Assembly (NCBI GenBank): GCA_944387315.1
Contig: CALXEL010000087.1
Coordinates: 1-43,892, forward strand
Source of the DNA: an uncultured Clostridia bacterium
GTDB lineage: Bacteria > Bacillota > Clostridia > Oscillospirales > Ruminococcaceae
Direction: 5' to 3'
Length of the DNA: 43,892 bases
Within the stretch, counting starts at the first letter, position 1. Each line of letters begins with the position of its first letter. This document shows positions 16,413 to 25,817 of the stretch, piece by piece. A model generated the notes under the pieces. It did not search any database. It worked only from the letters and a program-made list of their open reading frames with translations, and was not told where the DNA came from. The position numbers were made by a program, and so were the translations under genes.

Positions 16413-18422
16413 ATGGTATTTGCGTTGATCGGCAATCAAAACTGTGGAAAAACCACCCTCTTTAATCAGCTTACCGGTTCCAACCAGCATGTAGGCAATT
16501 TCCCCGGTGTAACTGTGGATAAAAAAGAGGGAACCATCCGCAAACAAAAGGACGCCACTGTTGTGGACCTGCCTGGCATCTACTCTCTCTCCCCTTATAC
16601 AGCGGAGGAGATAGTCACTCGTGATTTTCTCCTTAAGGAGAAACCGGACGGCATTATCAACATTGTGGATGCCACCAATATAGAGCGGAACCTCTATTTA
16701 ACCTTGCAATTGATGGAACTGGAAATGCCCATGGTGCTGGCTCTCAACATGATGGATGAGGTAAGAGCTAACGGCAATACCATTGACCTGGATATTTTGC
16801 AGCAGGAACTGGAAATTCCAGTGATCCCCATTTCCGCTCTGAAAAACGAAGGTATTGAGGAACTGATTACCCAGGCCCTGAAGACAGCGTCAGCAGGAAC
16901 GCCCCGCCGGCGGATGGACTTCTGCCAGGGGGAGGTACACCGGGCTATCCACTCCCTGGCTCATGTCATTGAGGATCACGCCGAGGCGGCCAAGGTACCG
17001 CTGCGGTTTGCCGCTACAAAGCTGGTGGAGGGAGACCAGCCTATGATTCAGACCCTCCGCCTCAGCCACAATGAGGTAGATATCATCGACCATGTGGTGG
17101 AAGAGATGGAGGACACTCTGGGCACCGATCGGGAGGCCGCTCTGGCGGACATGCGGTACGCCTATATTGAGTCCCTCTGTGCCAAGGCGGTGATCCGCCA
17201 TGGGGAGAGCCGGGAGCAGATTCGTTCCACCAAAATCGACAATGTGCTGACCCACCGGATTTTTGCTATCCCCATCTTTCTGCTGATTATGCTGCTGGTG
17301 TTCTGGCTGACCTTTGGGGTGATTGGCGCAGGGCTGCAAGGGCTGTTTGAGATGGGAATTGCCCAGGTGACTGCTCTGGCTGACCAGGCCCTCACCGATT
17401 TCGCCATCAACCCGGTAATGCATGCCCTGATTATTGACGGCGTCTTTGCCGGTGTGGGTAGCGTCCTCTCCTTTATGCCCATTATCGTGGTACTTTTCTT
17501 CTTCCTTTCCCTGTTGGAGGACAGTGGCTACATGGCCCGGGTGGCCTTTGTTATGGATAGCCTGCTGCGTAAAATTGGCCTTTCGGGACGTTCCTTTGTG
17601 CCTATGCTCATTGGTTTTGGATGTTCTGTACCCGCCATTATGGCTACCCGTACCCTTTCCAGCGACCGGGACCGGAAGATGACCATTCTGCTGACTCCCT
17701 TTATGTCCTGCAGCGCCAAGCTGCCCATCTACGCGGTGTTTACCGCCGCGTTCTTCCCTGAGAATGCCCCGCTGGTGATGATCCTTCTCTATGTAATGGG
17801 TATGGTGGTAGCGGTTATATTGGGGCTTCTGTTTAAAGAGACCCTCTTTAAAGGAAATCCTGTCCCCTTTGTTATGGAGCTGCCTGCCTATCGGTTGCCC
17901 TCCGCCAAAAGTGTTACCTTACATATGTGGGACAAGGCCAAGGACTTTTTGGTTCGCGCCTTTACCATCATCTTCCTGGCCACCATTGTCATCTGGGTGC
18001 TTCAGAGCTTTGACATCCGATTCAATGTGGTCACCGACAGCAGCACCAGTATGCTGGCTGCTATCGGTAAGGTAATTGCCCCTGTATTTGCCCCTTTGGG
18101 CTTCGGGGATTGGAGAGCTTCCACCGCCTTGATTACCGGTCTTACCGCCAAGGAGGCAGTGGTCAGCACCCTGGCCATTCTGTTGGAGGCAGGGGATGTG
18201 AGCCATGTGGCTCCCATGTTGCCAGGCATGTTTACGCCACTGAGTGCCTTCTCTTTCCTCACCTTTACTTTGCTCTACATGCCCTGTGTGGCGGCTATGG
18301 CGGCTGTAAAACGGGAGCTGGGCAGTGGTTGGGCCGCACTGGCGGCTATGGCGTTCCAGACCAGCGTAGCCTGGGTGGTAGCCTTTGGAGTTTATCATCT
18401 GGGTATGCTGCTTGGCTTCTAA
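16413..18422 (+). CDS. feoB: Ferrous iron transporter FeoB
   Basis: A 669-aa membrane protein that imports Fe(II). The N-terminal G domain shows G1 GNQNCGKTT (7-15), the G2/switch region with NFPGVTVDKKEG, G3 DLPG, and G4 NMMD; a helical GDI-like spacer follows. The membrane core contains two Gate-type nucleoside-recognition repeats and the GCSVPAIMATRTLSSDRDRK and PFMSCSAKLPIYAVF motifs typical of FeoB. Length is normal for clostridial FeoB. Iron import under anaerobic conditions would feed the Fe-S activase, rubrerythrin and the Bfd-like protein coded nearby (inference). Confidence 0.97.
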   Translation: MVFALIGNQNCGKTTLFNQLTGSNQHVGNFPGVTVDKKEGTIRKQKDATVVDLPGIYSLSPYTAEEIVTRDFLLKEKPDGIINIVDATNIERNLYLTLQLMELEMPMVLALNMMDEVRANGNTIDLDILQQELEIPVIPISALKNEGIEELITQALKTASAGTPRRRMDFCQGEVHRAIHSLAHVIEDHAEAAKVPLRFAATKLVEGDQPMIQTLRLSHNEVDIIDHVVEEMEDTLGTDREAALADMRYAYIESLCAKAVIRHGESREQIRSTKIDNVLTHRIFAIPIFLLIMLLVFWLTFGVIGAGLQGLFEMGIAQVTALADQALTDFAINPVMHALIIDGVFAGVGSVLSFMPIIVVLFFFLSLLEDSGYMARVAFVMDSLLRKIGLSGRSFVPMLIGFGCSVPAIMATRTLSSDRDRKMTILLTPFMSCSAKLPIYAVFTAAFFPENAPLVMILLYVMGMVVAVILGLLFKETLFKGNPVPFVMELPAYRLPSAKSVTLHMWDKAKDFLVRAFTIIFLATIVIWVLQSFDIRFNVVTDSSTSMLAAIGKVIAPVFAPLGFGDWRASTALITGLTAKEAVVSTLAILLEAGDVSHVAPMLPGMFTPLSAFSFLTFTLLYMPCVAAMAAVKRELGSGWAALAAMAFQTSVAWVVAFGVYHLGMLLGF

Positions 18423-18437
18423 GGAGGAAAAACAAGT

Positions 18438-18599
18438 ATGAGTCCCGCTGATTTTGTTGTATTGACCTTACTGTGCGCCGCGGTAATCGGCGCCCTGTGT
18501 ATAGCGGGCCGCCGGGGTTGGGGCTGCGGCGGAGGATGCTCCAGCTGTCCCCATCATGGCGCCTGCCACAAGGAACCAGATTCCTCTCAGGACAAGTGA
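18438..18599 (+). CDS. Small FeoB-associated Cys-rich membrane protein
   Basis: A 53-aa protein below the usual gene-calling size. One N-terminal membrane helix (residues 5-24) is followed by a basic GRRGWG stretch and a Cys/His cluster C-GGG-C-SS-C-PHHGA-C (residues 30-43). This is the layout of the small FeoB-associated Cys-rich proteins found after feoB in clostridia. It has an AGGAGG site and starts 15 nt after feoB. Role in Feo assembly or Fe handling is inference. Confidence 0.85.
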   Translation: MSPADFVVLTLLCAAVIGALCIAGRRGWGCGGGCSSCPHHGACHKEPDSSQDK

Positions 18600-18608
18600 A
18601 AAACACAG

Positions 18609-18650
18609 AAAGCCGTCTGTTCCCTTACTGATGGGAACAGACGGCTTTTT
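18609..18650. terminator. Bidirectional terminator, feo operon / histidine kinase
   Basis: Perfect 16-bp stem (18609-18624 with 18633-18648), 8-nt loop, T-run on the + side. It sits between the convergent feo operon and the minus-strand kinase gene and probably serves both. Confidence 0.9.
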
Positions 18651-18667
18651 AGTAGCGTGCAGAGAAA

Positions 18668-20287
18668 TCACTCGTTTAAATAAGAAGGAACACTTTGTGA
18701 TGTCCGATCGGGGGATGCCAGTTTCAGTTCAAACCAGAAGGTACTGCCCACTCCCTCCTGGCTGGAAACCCCATACTGAGCCTTGTGGAGCTCCAATACC
18801 GACTTGACAATGGAAAGACCCAATCCAGTACCGATGGCGGCCCGTTTGTGGGTTTTATCCACCTTGTAATACCGTTCCCAGATCAGATCCAACTTGTCGG
18901 GAGGAATTCCCTCCCCGGTGTCCTTTACCTCTACCCGAACGGTATTTTCCTGGATCATCTGGGAGACCAGGATCTTTTTGTCCGGCCCAGTATAGGTAAT
19001 GGCGTTATTGATCAGGTTGTAGATCACCTGGGAGATTTTGACCTCGTCAGCGTAGACCCAGGCCTCCTGTTCATAGTGAAAGTCGATCTCATACCCGTCC
19101 TGTTGGGTGAGTTTGCTGTACCGCTGCAAAATATGCCAGACGCTTTGGGTCAAATTGTAGGTGCGGCAGCTGAGCTCCTGGGTGCCTGATTGGAGCTTGG
19201 AAATATCCAGCAGGTCGTTAACCAAACTGGTGAGCCGTTTGGCTTCTCCCACAATGACCTGGATATTTTCCGGGGTGTTTTCTCCTGGCAGATCCCGCAT
19301 GACCTCAGCGTAACCGGTAATCATAGTAAGGGGGGTACGCAGGTCGTGGGAGATGTTGGCGATCAGCTCCCGCCGCAGGCCCTCTACCTTGGAAAGCTCT
19401 ACCGCGGCATAATTTAAGGTGTCGTTGAGTTCTGAGATCTCCCGGTATCCCTTACCCTCAAACCGGGTGTCGTAATCCCCCTTGGCCAGCTCTTTGGCAG
19501 ACTGGTTGATCTTGACAATGGGGGCGGCGATTTTCCGGGAGAGCAGCAGGGATAACACCAGGGAAAGCAAAATCAGAATTAGGGTGATACACACCAGCTG
19601 TACCCGCAAGGTTTCCACTGTAGCGGTTACTGGGGTAATCAGGCTGTTTAGCAGAACCATAAGCTCCTCCCCATCCTGGGTGGTAACCAAACTGGCGTAA
19701 ATCATACTTTGTGAGATTCGCCGGTCAATAGGGACAATGGAGTCCAGATCTTTAAAGTTTTCCAGCTTTTTCCCTGTAGTGGAAGTGGAAGAAGAACTGT
19801 CCGAGTCCTCCTGCTGGGTATCCGAACTGGTGTCACCCTGGGTTTCTTCCGGTTCCTTGATTGGGGCCTGGCTGCCTGGCCAGGGGGTAAAGTGATCCCG
19901 AAAATCACTGCGCTGGAAGTAATCCAAGGTACTGCCGCCGCTTTCGGCCGCCCGCTGGCGGTAGAAGCCGATGACCTCGGTGGGAAGCTTATGGATTACA
20001 CAGTCCGGGGAGCTTTCCACCGAATAGATGGGGTTGTTTTCCCCGTCAAAAACCAAAACGCAGATACTGCTCTGGTGGGCTACCCGGTCCAAAAGATCCT
20101 CGAACTGGGGGTTGTCCACATTCTTTGAAATGGTTTCTGCGGCAGTTTCTATACTTTGGGTTTTGATAATCCGATAAAAGGTGTCTAAGAACACCACCTG
20201 AAAAAGCCAGAGCAGCACCAATAAAATGCCAGTAAAACAGCATAGATAGAGAAAAACTTTCCACTTCAACCGCATCTCATTCTTCAA
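18668..20287 (-). CDS. Membrane sensor histidine kinase
   Basis: A 539-aa two-component kinase. Membrane helices are at about 11-34 and 229-250 with a roughly 195-residue extracytoplasmic domain between. That domain carries an acidic Ser/Asp-rich low-complexity stretch (151-171). Then come HAMP (250-300), the DHp with phospho-acceptor His314 in NISHDLRTPL, the N box (NLINNA, Asn424-Asn428), G1 DTGEGI (456-461) and G2 GTGLGL (486-491). The signal is unknown. Its start overlaps the response-regulator gene by 11 nt, so the two are translated from one mRNA and act as partners. Confidence 0.94.
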   Translation of the reverse strand: MKNEMRLKWKVFLYLCCFTGILLVLLWLFQVVFLDTFYRIIKTQSIETAAETISKNVDNPQFEDLLDRVAHQSSICVLVFDGENNPIYSVESSPDCVIHKLPTEVIGFYRQRAAESGGSTLDYFQRSDFRDHFTPWPGSQAPIKEPEETQGDTSSDTQQEDSDSSSSTSTTGKKLENFKDLDSIVPIDRRISQSMIYASLVTTQDGEELMVLLNSLITPVTATVETLRVQLVCITLILILLSLVLSLLLSRKIAAPIVKINQSAKELAKGDYDTRFEGKGYREISELNDTLNYAAVELSKVEGLRRELIANISHDLRTPLTMITGYAEVMRDLPGENTPENIQVIVGEAKRLTSLVNDLLDISKLQSGTQELSCRTYNLTQSVWHILQRYSKLTQQDGYEIDFHYEQEAWVYADEVKISQVIYNLINNAITYTGPDKKILVSQMIQENTVRVEVKDTGEGIPPDKLDLIWERYYKVDKTHKRAAIGTGLGLSIVKSVLELHKAQYGVSSQEGVGSTFWFELKLASPDRTSQSVPSYLNE

Positions 20288-20951
20288 AGCGATACCCTAC
20301 CCCTCGCAAGGTGACAATACAGCCGCTGTATCGCCCTAAACTTTTTCGTAAGAGTTTGATATGGGTATCCAAAGTGCGGTCATCCCCGTAAAAATCATAT
20401 CCCCACACATCATTGATCAGCTTTTCCCGGGTCAGCGCAATCCCACGGTTGCGAACCAGATAAAAGAACAGATCATATTCCTTGGGGGACATGTCGATTT
20501 TTTCCCCGTCAATATAGACCAGCCGTCCAGTGAAATCTACCTTCAGGCCACCCAGCTCCAAAATTTCTTTGGGGTTCTCGCCGCTGGAAATCCGGCTGCG
20601 GTTTACAATGGCCTGAATCCGCATCATCAACTCTTTGGGGGAGAATGGCTTTACCACATAGTCATCAATTCCCAGCTCAAAGCCATGGATTTTGTCATAT
20701 TCTTCCCCACGCGCCGACAGCATCAGCACTGGGGTCCGGCTGAACTTGCGGATTTCCTTGCAGGCGGAAAAGCCATCCAGCTCGGGCATCATCACATCCA
20801 TAATAATAATGTCAAAGGTTTGTTGCCGGCAGATTTCCACTGCCTCCATACCATTGGCGGCCTCCACTACCTGGTGGCCCTCAAAGATAGCATACTTTTT
20901 AATCATTTCCCGGATGAGCTGTTCGTCGTCTACTACCAGAATGCGATACAT
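20277..20951 (-). CDS. OmpR/PhoB-family response regulator
   Basis: A 224-aa regulator. The receiver domain has acidic residues Asp8-Asp9, phospho-acceptor Asp52 (IIMDVMMPELDG) and Lys101 (VVKPF). A winged-helix Trans_reg_C domain follows from about residue 130, with SPKEYDLFFYLVRNRG, REKLINDVWGYDF and RTLDTHIKLLRKSLG. It is the first gene of the pair with the overlapping kinase. Targets are not evident; a yibE/F-type gene sits 349 nt away on the other strand and could be one (inference). Confidence 0.95.
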   Translation of the reverse strand: MYRILVVDDEQLIREMIKKYAIFEGHQVVEAANGMEAVEICRQQTFDIIIMDVMMPELDGFSACKEIRKFSRTPVLMLSARGEEYDKIHGFELGIDDYVVKPFSPKELMMRIQAIVNRSRISSGENPKEILELGGLKVDFTGRLVYIDGEKIDMSPKEYDLFFYLVRNRGIALTREKLINDVWGYDFYGDDRTLDTHIKLLRKSLGRYSGCIVTLRGVGYRFEE

Positions 20952-21300
20952 ATGGCACCTCTTTCTTTGGGGTATTTTTTATTTTGGACACAGATAGATC
21001 CACCGAACCCCATAAGGGGTCCGATGGACAATTCTGCGTTAAGGGGATTCACAATGAAAAGAGTTCTTGTATGATGAAAAAGTGGAGGAGAAAGGAGCTC
21101 TTTAAAGGCCCCATCCACTTTATGTAATAACTATACCGCTGGAATGTGAAGAAAATTTGAAGGCCCCCTGAAAAAGGGCTGAATTTCTTTGGTTATGAGG
21201 GATAAAAATAAAATTTTCCAAAATGGGAAACCCTGGGATAGATTTCCCTGTCGGGATGTGAGATAATAACAACAAAATGATTTGAAAAGGAGAAGACACC
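20952..21300. other. Intergenic region between response regulator and yibE/F-like gene
   Basis: 349 nt between divergent genes. Several short inverted repeats are visible: ACCCC..GGGGT near 21007-21020, GTGGA..TCCAC near 21083-21118, and TTTCC..GGAAA just before 21235. No clear -35/-10 pair could be fixed on either strand. No credible small gene is seen. Confidence 0.5.
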
Positions 21301-22542
21301 TTGCTGGGAGATAAAAAGGAACTGCTGCGCTACAGTATTTTGATTGTATGCTCGGTGGTGTTTTTGGTTATTGGATATTTTCTGACCACTACAGATAACC
21401 CGTTTTTCGCGGGGAATACCCGGGCAGAAACCTATTATCGGGCCAAGGTGCTGGAGGTATCTGAGCCCCAGCGAGTTGTAGAGGATTATGAGGGCTGGCA
21501 TCGGGAATATGACCAGGTCACCCTGGAAGTTTTGTTGCTGGAAGGAGCTATGGAGGGAGAGACAGTATCCATCCCGGTGGAACTGGAACAAAATTTATCC
21601 TATACCACCTATCCCTATCAGGTTGGGGAGAAAATTCTGGTCACCTTTGACTTTGGTCCGGGGGATACCATCTACTGGTACGCCGCCGATCATCTGCGGG
21701 AACAATATTTGTTGGGTATGGTGGCTGTTTTTCTACTGCTGCTCATTGGGTTCGGCAGAATCAAAGGGCTCAATACAGTTATATCATTGATTTTAACGGT
21801 AGGAGCTATTTTTCTGGTGATGATCCCTGGTATTATCAAAGGCTACAATATCTATTGGCTCACTTTGATTATCAGCAGCTTTGTAGTTATAATGACCTTG
21901 GGTATTGTCATTGGACTCAACTCCAAAAGCATCTCGGCCGCGGCGGGCTGTATCTGTGGAGTGGGATTGGCTGGATTGATTACTGTGGTTATGCAGAATG
22001 CCATGAAAATTACCGGCCTGATTGATGAGGATTCCTCCTTTGTGCTGTATATCAACCCCAATCACCCCATTGATTTAAAGGGGGTCATTTTTGCCGCTAT
22101 TGTCATTGGCGCCCTGGGCGCCACCATGGACGTCGCCATGTCCATTGCCTCTTCCCTGGATGAACTGCTGCTGCATCGTCCAGACTTGACCAATCGGGAG
22201 CTGATTGCCTCAGGACTCAATATTGGACGGGATATTATGGGCACCATGGCCAATACCCTGATTTTGGCCTATGTGGGCAGCTCCCTCCATGTGATTTTGC
22301 TGATGCTGGCTTACAATCAGTCGGTAGGTACCATTATCAACCGGGAACAGGTGGCAGTGGAGGTATTGCAGTCCATTGCCGGCAGTATTGGCATTCTGTT
22401 TACTGTACCAGCCACCACCATGGTGACAGCGGCAGTGCGGGGTCGGTTCTCCTTTACCGCTAACCGGGCTATTCATCCTCTGGAGCTGCCTAAAGAGGCA
22501 GCAGAGGAGAAGCCGGCAGATTCCCCGGAAGACCGGATATAA
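21301..22542 (+). CDS. YibE/F-family multi-pass membrane protein
   Basis: A 413-aa membrane protein of the YibE/F family; no biochemical function is known to me for the family. One N-terminal helix (residues 12-28) is followed by an about 110-residue extracytoplasmic part (DYEGWHREYDQVTLEV, TYPYQVGEKILVTFDFGPGD) and then seven or so helices. The family signature GALGATMDVAMSIASSLDEL is present. It starts at TTG 21301 with AAGGAG 8 nt upstream. It has its own terminator. Efflux or solute transport has been suggested for related proteins, without proof. Confidence 0.88.
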   Translation: MLGDKKELLRYSILIVCSVVFLVIGYFLTTTDNPFFAGNTRAETYYRAKVLEVSEPQRVVEDYEGWHREYDQVTLEVLLLEGAMEGETVSIPVELEQNLSYTTYPYQVGEKILVTFDFGPGDTIYWYAADHLREQYLLGMVAVFLLLLIGFGRIKGLNTVISLILTVGAIFLVMIPGIIKGYNIYWLTLIISSFVVIMTLGIVIGLNSKSISAAAGCICGVGLAGLITVVMQNAMKITGLIDEDSSFVLYINPNHPIDLKGVIFAAIVIGALGATMDVAMSIASSLDELLLHRPDLTNRELIASGLNIGRDIMGTMANTLILAYVGSSLHVILLMLAYNQSVGTIINREQVAVEVLQSIAGSIGILFTVPATTMVTAAVRGRFSFTANRAIHPLELPKEAAEEKPADSPEDRI

Positions 22543-22543
22543 A

Positions 22544-22576
22544 AAGAGCCCTCTTCTGAAACAGAAGAGGGCTCTT
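22544..22576. terminator. Bidirectional terminator between yibE/F and DUF401 genes
   Basis: Perfect 15-bp stem (22544-22558 with 22562-22576) and 3-nt loop, with T-rich flanks in both directions. It separates two convergent genes. Confidence 0.9.
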
Positions 22577-22591
22577 CATTTCGGTACAAAT

Positions 22592-23806
22592 TTAAAAAAT
22601 AGCGGTCAGCACCAGGTAATAACAGACGCTGATCAGGAGTACAATAACCTCCACAGGAGCTGTTTTGATAAGCAGGTCCTTCATCTCTGTGTCAAAATAT
22701 TGGGTGGCCAGTGCCAGGCAGATATGGGTGGGAGAGATCTGCATGGCCATATGATTAAAGCAGGAAAGCAAAACCAGCAAAGGCATTCCTCCGCCAGGGA
22801 TGGCAGCGAAAGCAGCTGTCATACACATGGCGATAATGGCCTGACTGCCACTGACAATGGTGCCAAAGAAAAAGATCAGGGCGAATACCAAAAAGGTGGG
22901 AATGGGGAGCTGGGAAAATACCTCTGGCAATGAGTGGATGACACCGGTAGCGGTGATAATATCCTTAAAAATCATAATAACGAAGGTGCTGGCGATGGAA
23001 TTAAAGTGGAAAGCTCCTTTGAACATGGGACGGATTTCCTCCCAGCGAAACCGGTTGAGAATTCCAAAAGCCAATACACCGGTCAGGGTGGCGGCCCACA
23101 CTGAACCTACAAAAGGTACCTGCCCTACGATCAAAACAATAATCAGCACAATGGGCCAGATACTGAGACAGAGGTTTTTAAATTCCTGCCACCGGTTTTG
23201 GCTGGGAGGCAGGCCGGTTTCTTTTGGAACTTTGCGCAGGTACAGAAGATAGGGGACCGCCATCATAACCAAAATCATTGGCAGCATACCAATAATGAAA
23301 GAGGACATGGCCACTCCGCTGAGCTGTACTGATAGAATAACAGAGGCGTATGTAGGCAGAGAACTTTCTGGAATATGCCGGTAAAAACTGGTTACAAAGG
23401 TTTTTTCATTTTTATCCAGGTAGTCGCCGCAGGCGGAGTCAACCATAGGGGCAGCAATCAGAACGGAACCGGGGGCCGGAAGAAAACCCATAAACATGGG
23501 AATGATGGAGGCGTTAACCCGACGGCTGTTGCACAGCCCGGAAAGGGATTGTTCCGCCAGCTTTAGCCGGCCTCTCTTTTCCAATAGGAGTTGCAAAAAG
23601 GTAATCAGGTAGATAGCAGCTACCAAGGCGATGGTGTCTGGATTGACAGCGGATTTTCCCACCAGCTGCAATGTAGGGACAAGCCCCATAGGATAGAGCA
23701 GACATGCCGCTACCGAACCGGCGACCACAGCCAGCCAGAGGGGCTTTTTAAATTTTAGCATTCCCAGAATTACAAAAAAGACCAGAATTAGCTTGGCAAT
23801 CTCCAT
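22592..23806 (-). CDS. DUF401-family transporter
   Basis: A 404-aa protein of about ten membrane helices. The GFLPAPGSVLIAAPMVDSACGD stretch near residue 107 and the GSQAIIAMCMTAAFAAIPGGGMP segment fit DUF401, a family related to ion-transporter type symporters of organic anions or gluconate-like substrates. The substrate is not known. The start has an AGGAGG site. It is divergent to the NhaC-type gene; both may respond to the same nutrient, but that is only inferred from position. Confidence 0.85.
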   Translation of the reverse strand: MEIAKLILVFFVILGMLKFKKPLWLAVVAGSVAACLLYPMGLVPTLQLVGKSAVNPDTIALVAAIYLITFLQLLLEKRGRLKLAEQSLSGLCNSRRVNASIIPMFMGFLPAPGSVLIAAPMVDSACGDYLDKNEKTFVTSFYRHIPESSLPTYASVILSVQLSGVAMSSFIIGMLPMILVMMAVPYLLYLRKVPKETGLPPSQNRWQEFKNLCLSIWPIVLIIVLIVGQVPFVGSVWAATLTGVLAFGILNRFRWEEIRPMFKGAFHFNSIASTFVIMIFKDIITATGVIHSLPEVFSQLPIPTFLVFALIFFFGTIVSGSQAIIAMCMTAAFAAIPGGGMPLLVLLSCFNHMAMQISPTHICLALATQYFDTEMKDLLIKTAPVEVIVLLISVCYYLVLTAIF

Positions 23807-24111
23807 TGTGTTCCTCCTCGTGTTTTATGTGTGTTTCTGCTTTCCCAATGCCGCAGTCGAGAAAGCTTGTGGACAAAGAGCGGCTTTATCTAAAAAGCCT
23901 ATTAAAACCCTATGCATTTTATTTTACCGATTTTACTGAAAAAAGCAATAAAAGTTAAACTAAAAATTTACAAATAAAATAAAAATTTTGAATAATATCA
24001 AAGAGAAAAAACTCCAATAAATATAATAAACGGAAAAATTAACAACAACTTTATCTCATCTTGTGGTACACTGTTATCGTGTGTTATACAATAAAATAGG
24101 GAGGAATTGTT
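23807..24111. other. AT-rich divergent intergenic region
   Basis: 305 nt between the DUF401 and NhaC-type genes, very AT-rich at 23900-24060. It holds a possible minus-strand promoter (TTGCTT/TAAAAT, 16-nt gap, in 23921-23948) and the plus-strand NhaC promoter. No coding signal seen. Confidence 0.6.
24061..24090 (+). promoter_or_regulatory. Promoter of the NhaC-type gene
   Basis: TTGTGG at 24061-24066, 18 nt, TATACA at 24085-24090, 21 nt before the TTG start. Confidence 0.55.
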
Positions 24112-25596
24112 TTGTCAGGAACATTTTGGGCGTTGATCCCTCCATTGGTTGCCATAGCATTGGCGCTGCTCACCAAAGAGGTGTATCTCTCTTTGATGGT
24201 AGGTATCTTCGCCGGCGGATTGTTTTTCACTGGGTTTCAGCCCCTTGCGGCTGCTGAAACTGTGTTCTCCATTATGGGGGAGAAAATTGGCGGCAATGTG
24301 AATATTCTAATCTTTTTAACTTTGTTGGGCATTCTGGTGGCTTTGATTACCCGTTCCGGCGCATCCCGGGCCTATGGAGAGTGGGCATCTGGCAAAATCC
24401 ATACTAAACGGGGAGCACAACTGGCTACAGCCGCCCTGGGAGCTCTCATCTTTGTAGATGACTATTTTAACTGTCTCACAGTTGGCACTGTCATGGGGCC
24501 GGTGGCTGACCGCTACCGAATCTCCCGGGCAAAACTAGCTTATGTGATTGACGCAACCGCCGCACCTGTTTGTATTTTGGCGCCTATTTCCAGCTGGGCT
24601 GCGGCTGTAGGTTCATCCCTACCAGAAAACAGCACCATCGATGGGTTTTCTCTGTTTTTACAAACCATTCCCATCAATTTTTACGCCCTGTTTACTTTGC
24701 TGTTTTTGGTGGCCATCATTTGGCTGAACTTTGATTTTTCCGCAATGGAACAGTATAATCTGTCCCATGGGACGGAAGATTTGGATTTGTCCAATGACGC
24801 TCGTGACGAGATACAGGGAAATGGCAAGGTCAAAGATCTGGTGTTGCCTATCGCTTGCCTGATTGTCCTGTGTATTGGCGCCATGCTGTATACGGGAGGT
24901 ATTTTAGAGGGGAAAAGCATCGTGCAGGCGTTTGCAGACTGTGATTCCGCTTCCAGTTTGGTATTGGGCTCGTTTTTTACTTTGGTGTTCACCTTTATCT
25001 TGTACCTGCCCCGCAAGGTCATTACCTTTTCTCAGTTTACTGAAAGCTTTGTAATGGGCCTGCAATCTATGGCTTCCGCCATTATGATTTTATCCCTGGC
25101 TTGGACCCTTTCCGGCATCTGCAGCAAGGATTATCTGAACTTGGGCGGCTATGTCAGCATGCTGGTTTCTGGCAATGTGCAGGTACAGGCACTGATGCCG
25201 GCAATCTTTTTCCTGGTTGCCGCTGGTTTGGCTTTTGCCACTGGTACCTCTTGGGGAACCTTTGGTATTTTAATCCCCATCGCTGTGGCTGTTTTTTCAC
25301 CGGAAAGTTCCTTTTTGGTGTTATCAGTGGCGGCTATCTTGGCGGGTGCTGTTTGTGGAGATCACATTTCTCCCATTTCTGATACGACAATTTTGGCTTC
25401 GGCAGGAGCTAAGTGTCACCATATCGACCATGTATCCACCCAGATTCCGTATGCTCTGTTAGTAGCAGGGTGCAGCTTCATTAGCTATCTTCTGTTGGGC
25501 ATTACCCAGAGCTCTTTGTTGGCGTTTCTTGTAGGTGTATGCCTTATGCTGGGTATTGTATGGTTCCTGTATCGTCGGCAGCGTGCCAACAGTTAA
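24112..25596 (+). CDS. NhaC-family sodium/proton antiporter-type transporter
   Basis: A 494-aa membrane protein with about 12 helices of the NhaC family. Signature stretches are FVDDYFNCLTVGTVMGPV, ISRAKLAYVIDATAAPVCI, ATGTSWGTFGILIPIAVAV and GAVCGDHISPISDTTILAS. Members exchange Na+ and H+ or carry malate/lactate or amino-acid pairs; which one applies here is open. It starts at TTG 24112 with GGGAGG 7 nt upstream; no better ATG begins the first helix. It has its own terminator. Confidence 0.9.
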   Translation: MSGTFWALIPPLVAIALALLTKEVYLSLMVGIFAGGLFFTGFQPLAAAETVFSIMGEKIGGNVNILIFLTLLGILVALITRSGASRAYGEWASGKIHTKRGAQLATAALGALIFVDDYFNCLTVGTVMGPVADRYRISRAKLAYVIDATAAPVCILAPISSWAAAVGSSLPENSTIDGFSLFLQTIPINFYALFTLLFLVAIIWLNFDFSAMEQYNLSHGTEDLDLSNDARDEIQGNGKVKDLVLPIACLIVLCIGAMLYTGGILEGKSIVQAFADCDSASSLVLGSFFTLVFTFILYLPRKVITFSQFTESFVMGLQSMASAIMILSLAWTLSGICSKDYLNLGGYVSMLVSGNVQVQALMPAIFFLVAAGLAFATGTSWGTFGILIPIAVAVFSPESSFLVLSVAAILAGAVCGDHISPISDTTILASAGAKCHHIDHVSTQIPYALLVAGCSFISYLLLGITQSSLLAFLVGVCLMLGIVWFLYRRQRANS

Positions 25597-25607
25597 CAAT
25601 TGAGTAA

Positions 25608-25644
25608 AAAAAGCCAGACAATTGGTTTGTCTGGCTTTTTTATT
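25608..25644 (+). terminator. Terminator of the NhaC-type gene
   Basis: Fourteen-bp stem (25608-25621 with 25627-25640), 5-nt loop and a T-rich tail. Confidence 0.9.
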
Positions 25645-25730
25645 TGTGTTCCTACAAATTGGATTGACCTTGCTGTATACAGAAACAATTCGTTTACAAT
25701 TCATTGGTTTTATTCCGGTTTTTCCTATGT

Positions 25731-25736
25731 TATAAT
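25731..25736 (+). promoter_or_regulatory. Perfect -10 box before the CPBP gene
   Basis: TATAAT, 82 nt before the chosen start. The matching -35 is weak (TTTTAT at 17 nt; TTGGTT at 21 nt), so only the -10 is marked. Confidence 0.45.
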
Positions 25737-25817
25737 TTTATAAAATATGTAGAAAAACGCCTGCCCTTCCCATTGAGGGCAGAGTCGGTTGTTGTGACAG
25801 ATAAGGAGTATGAATCC

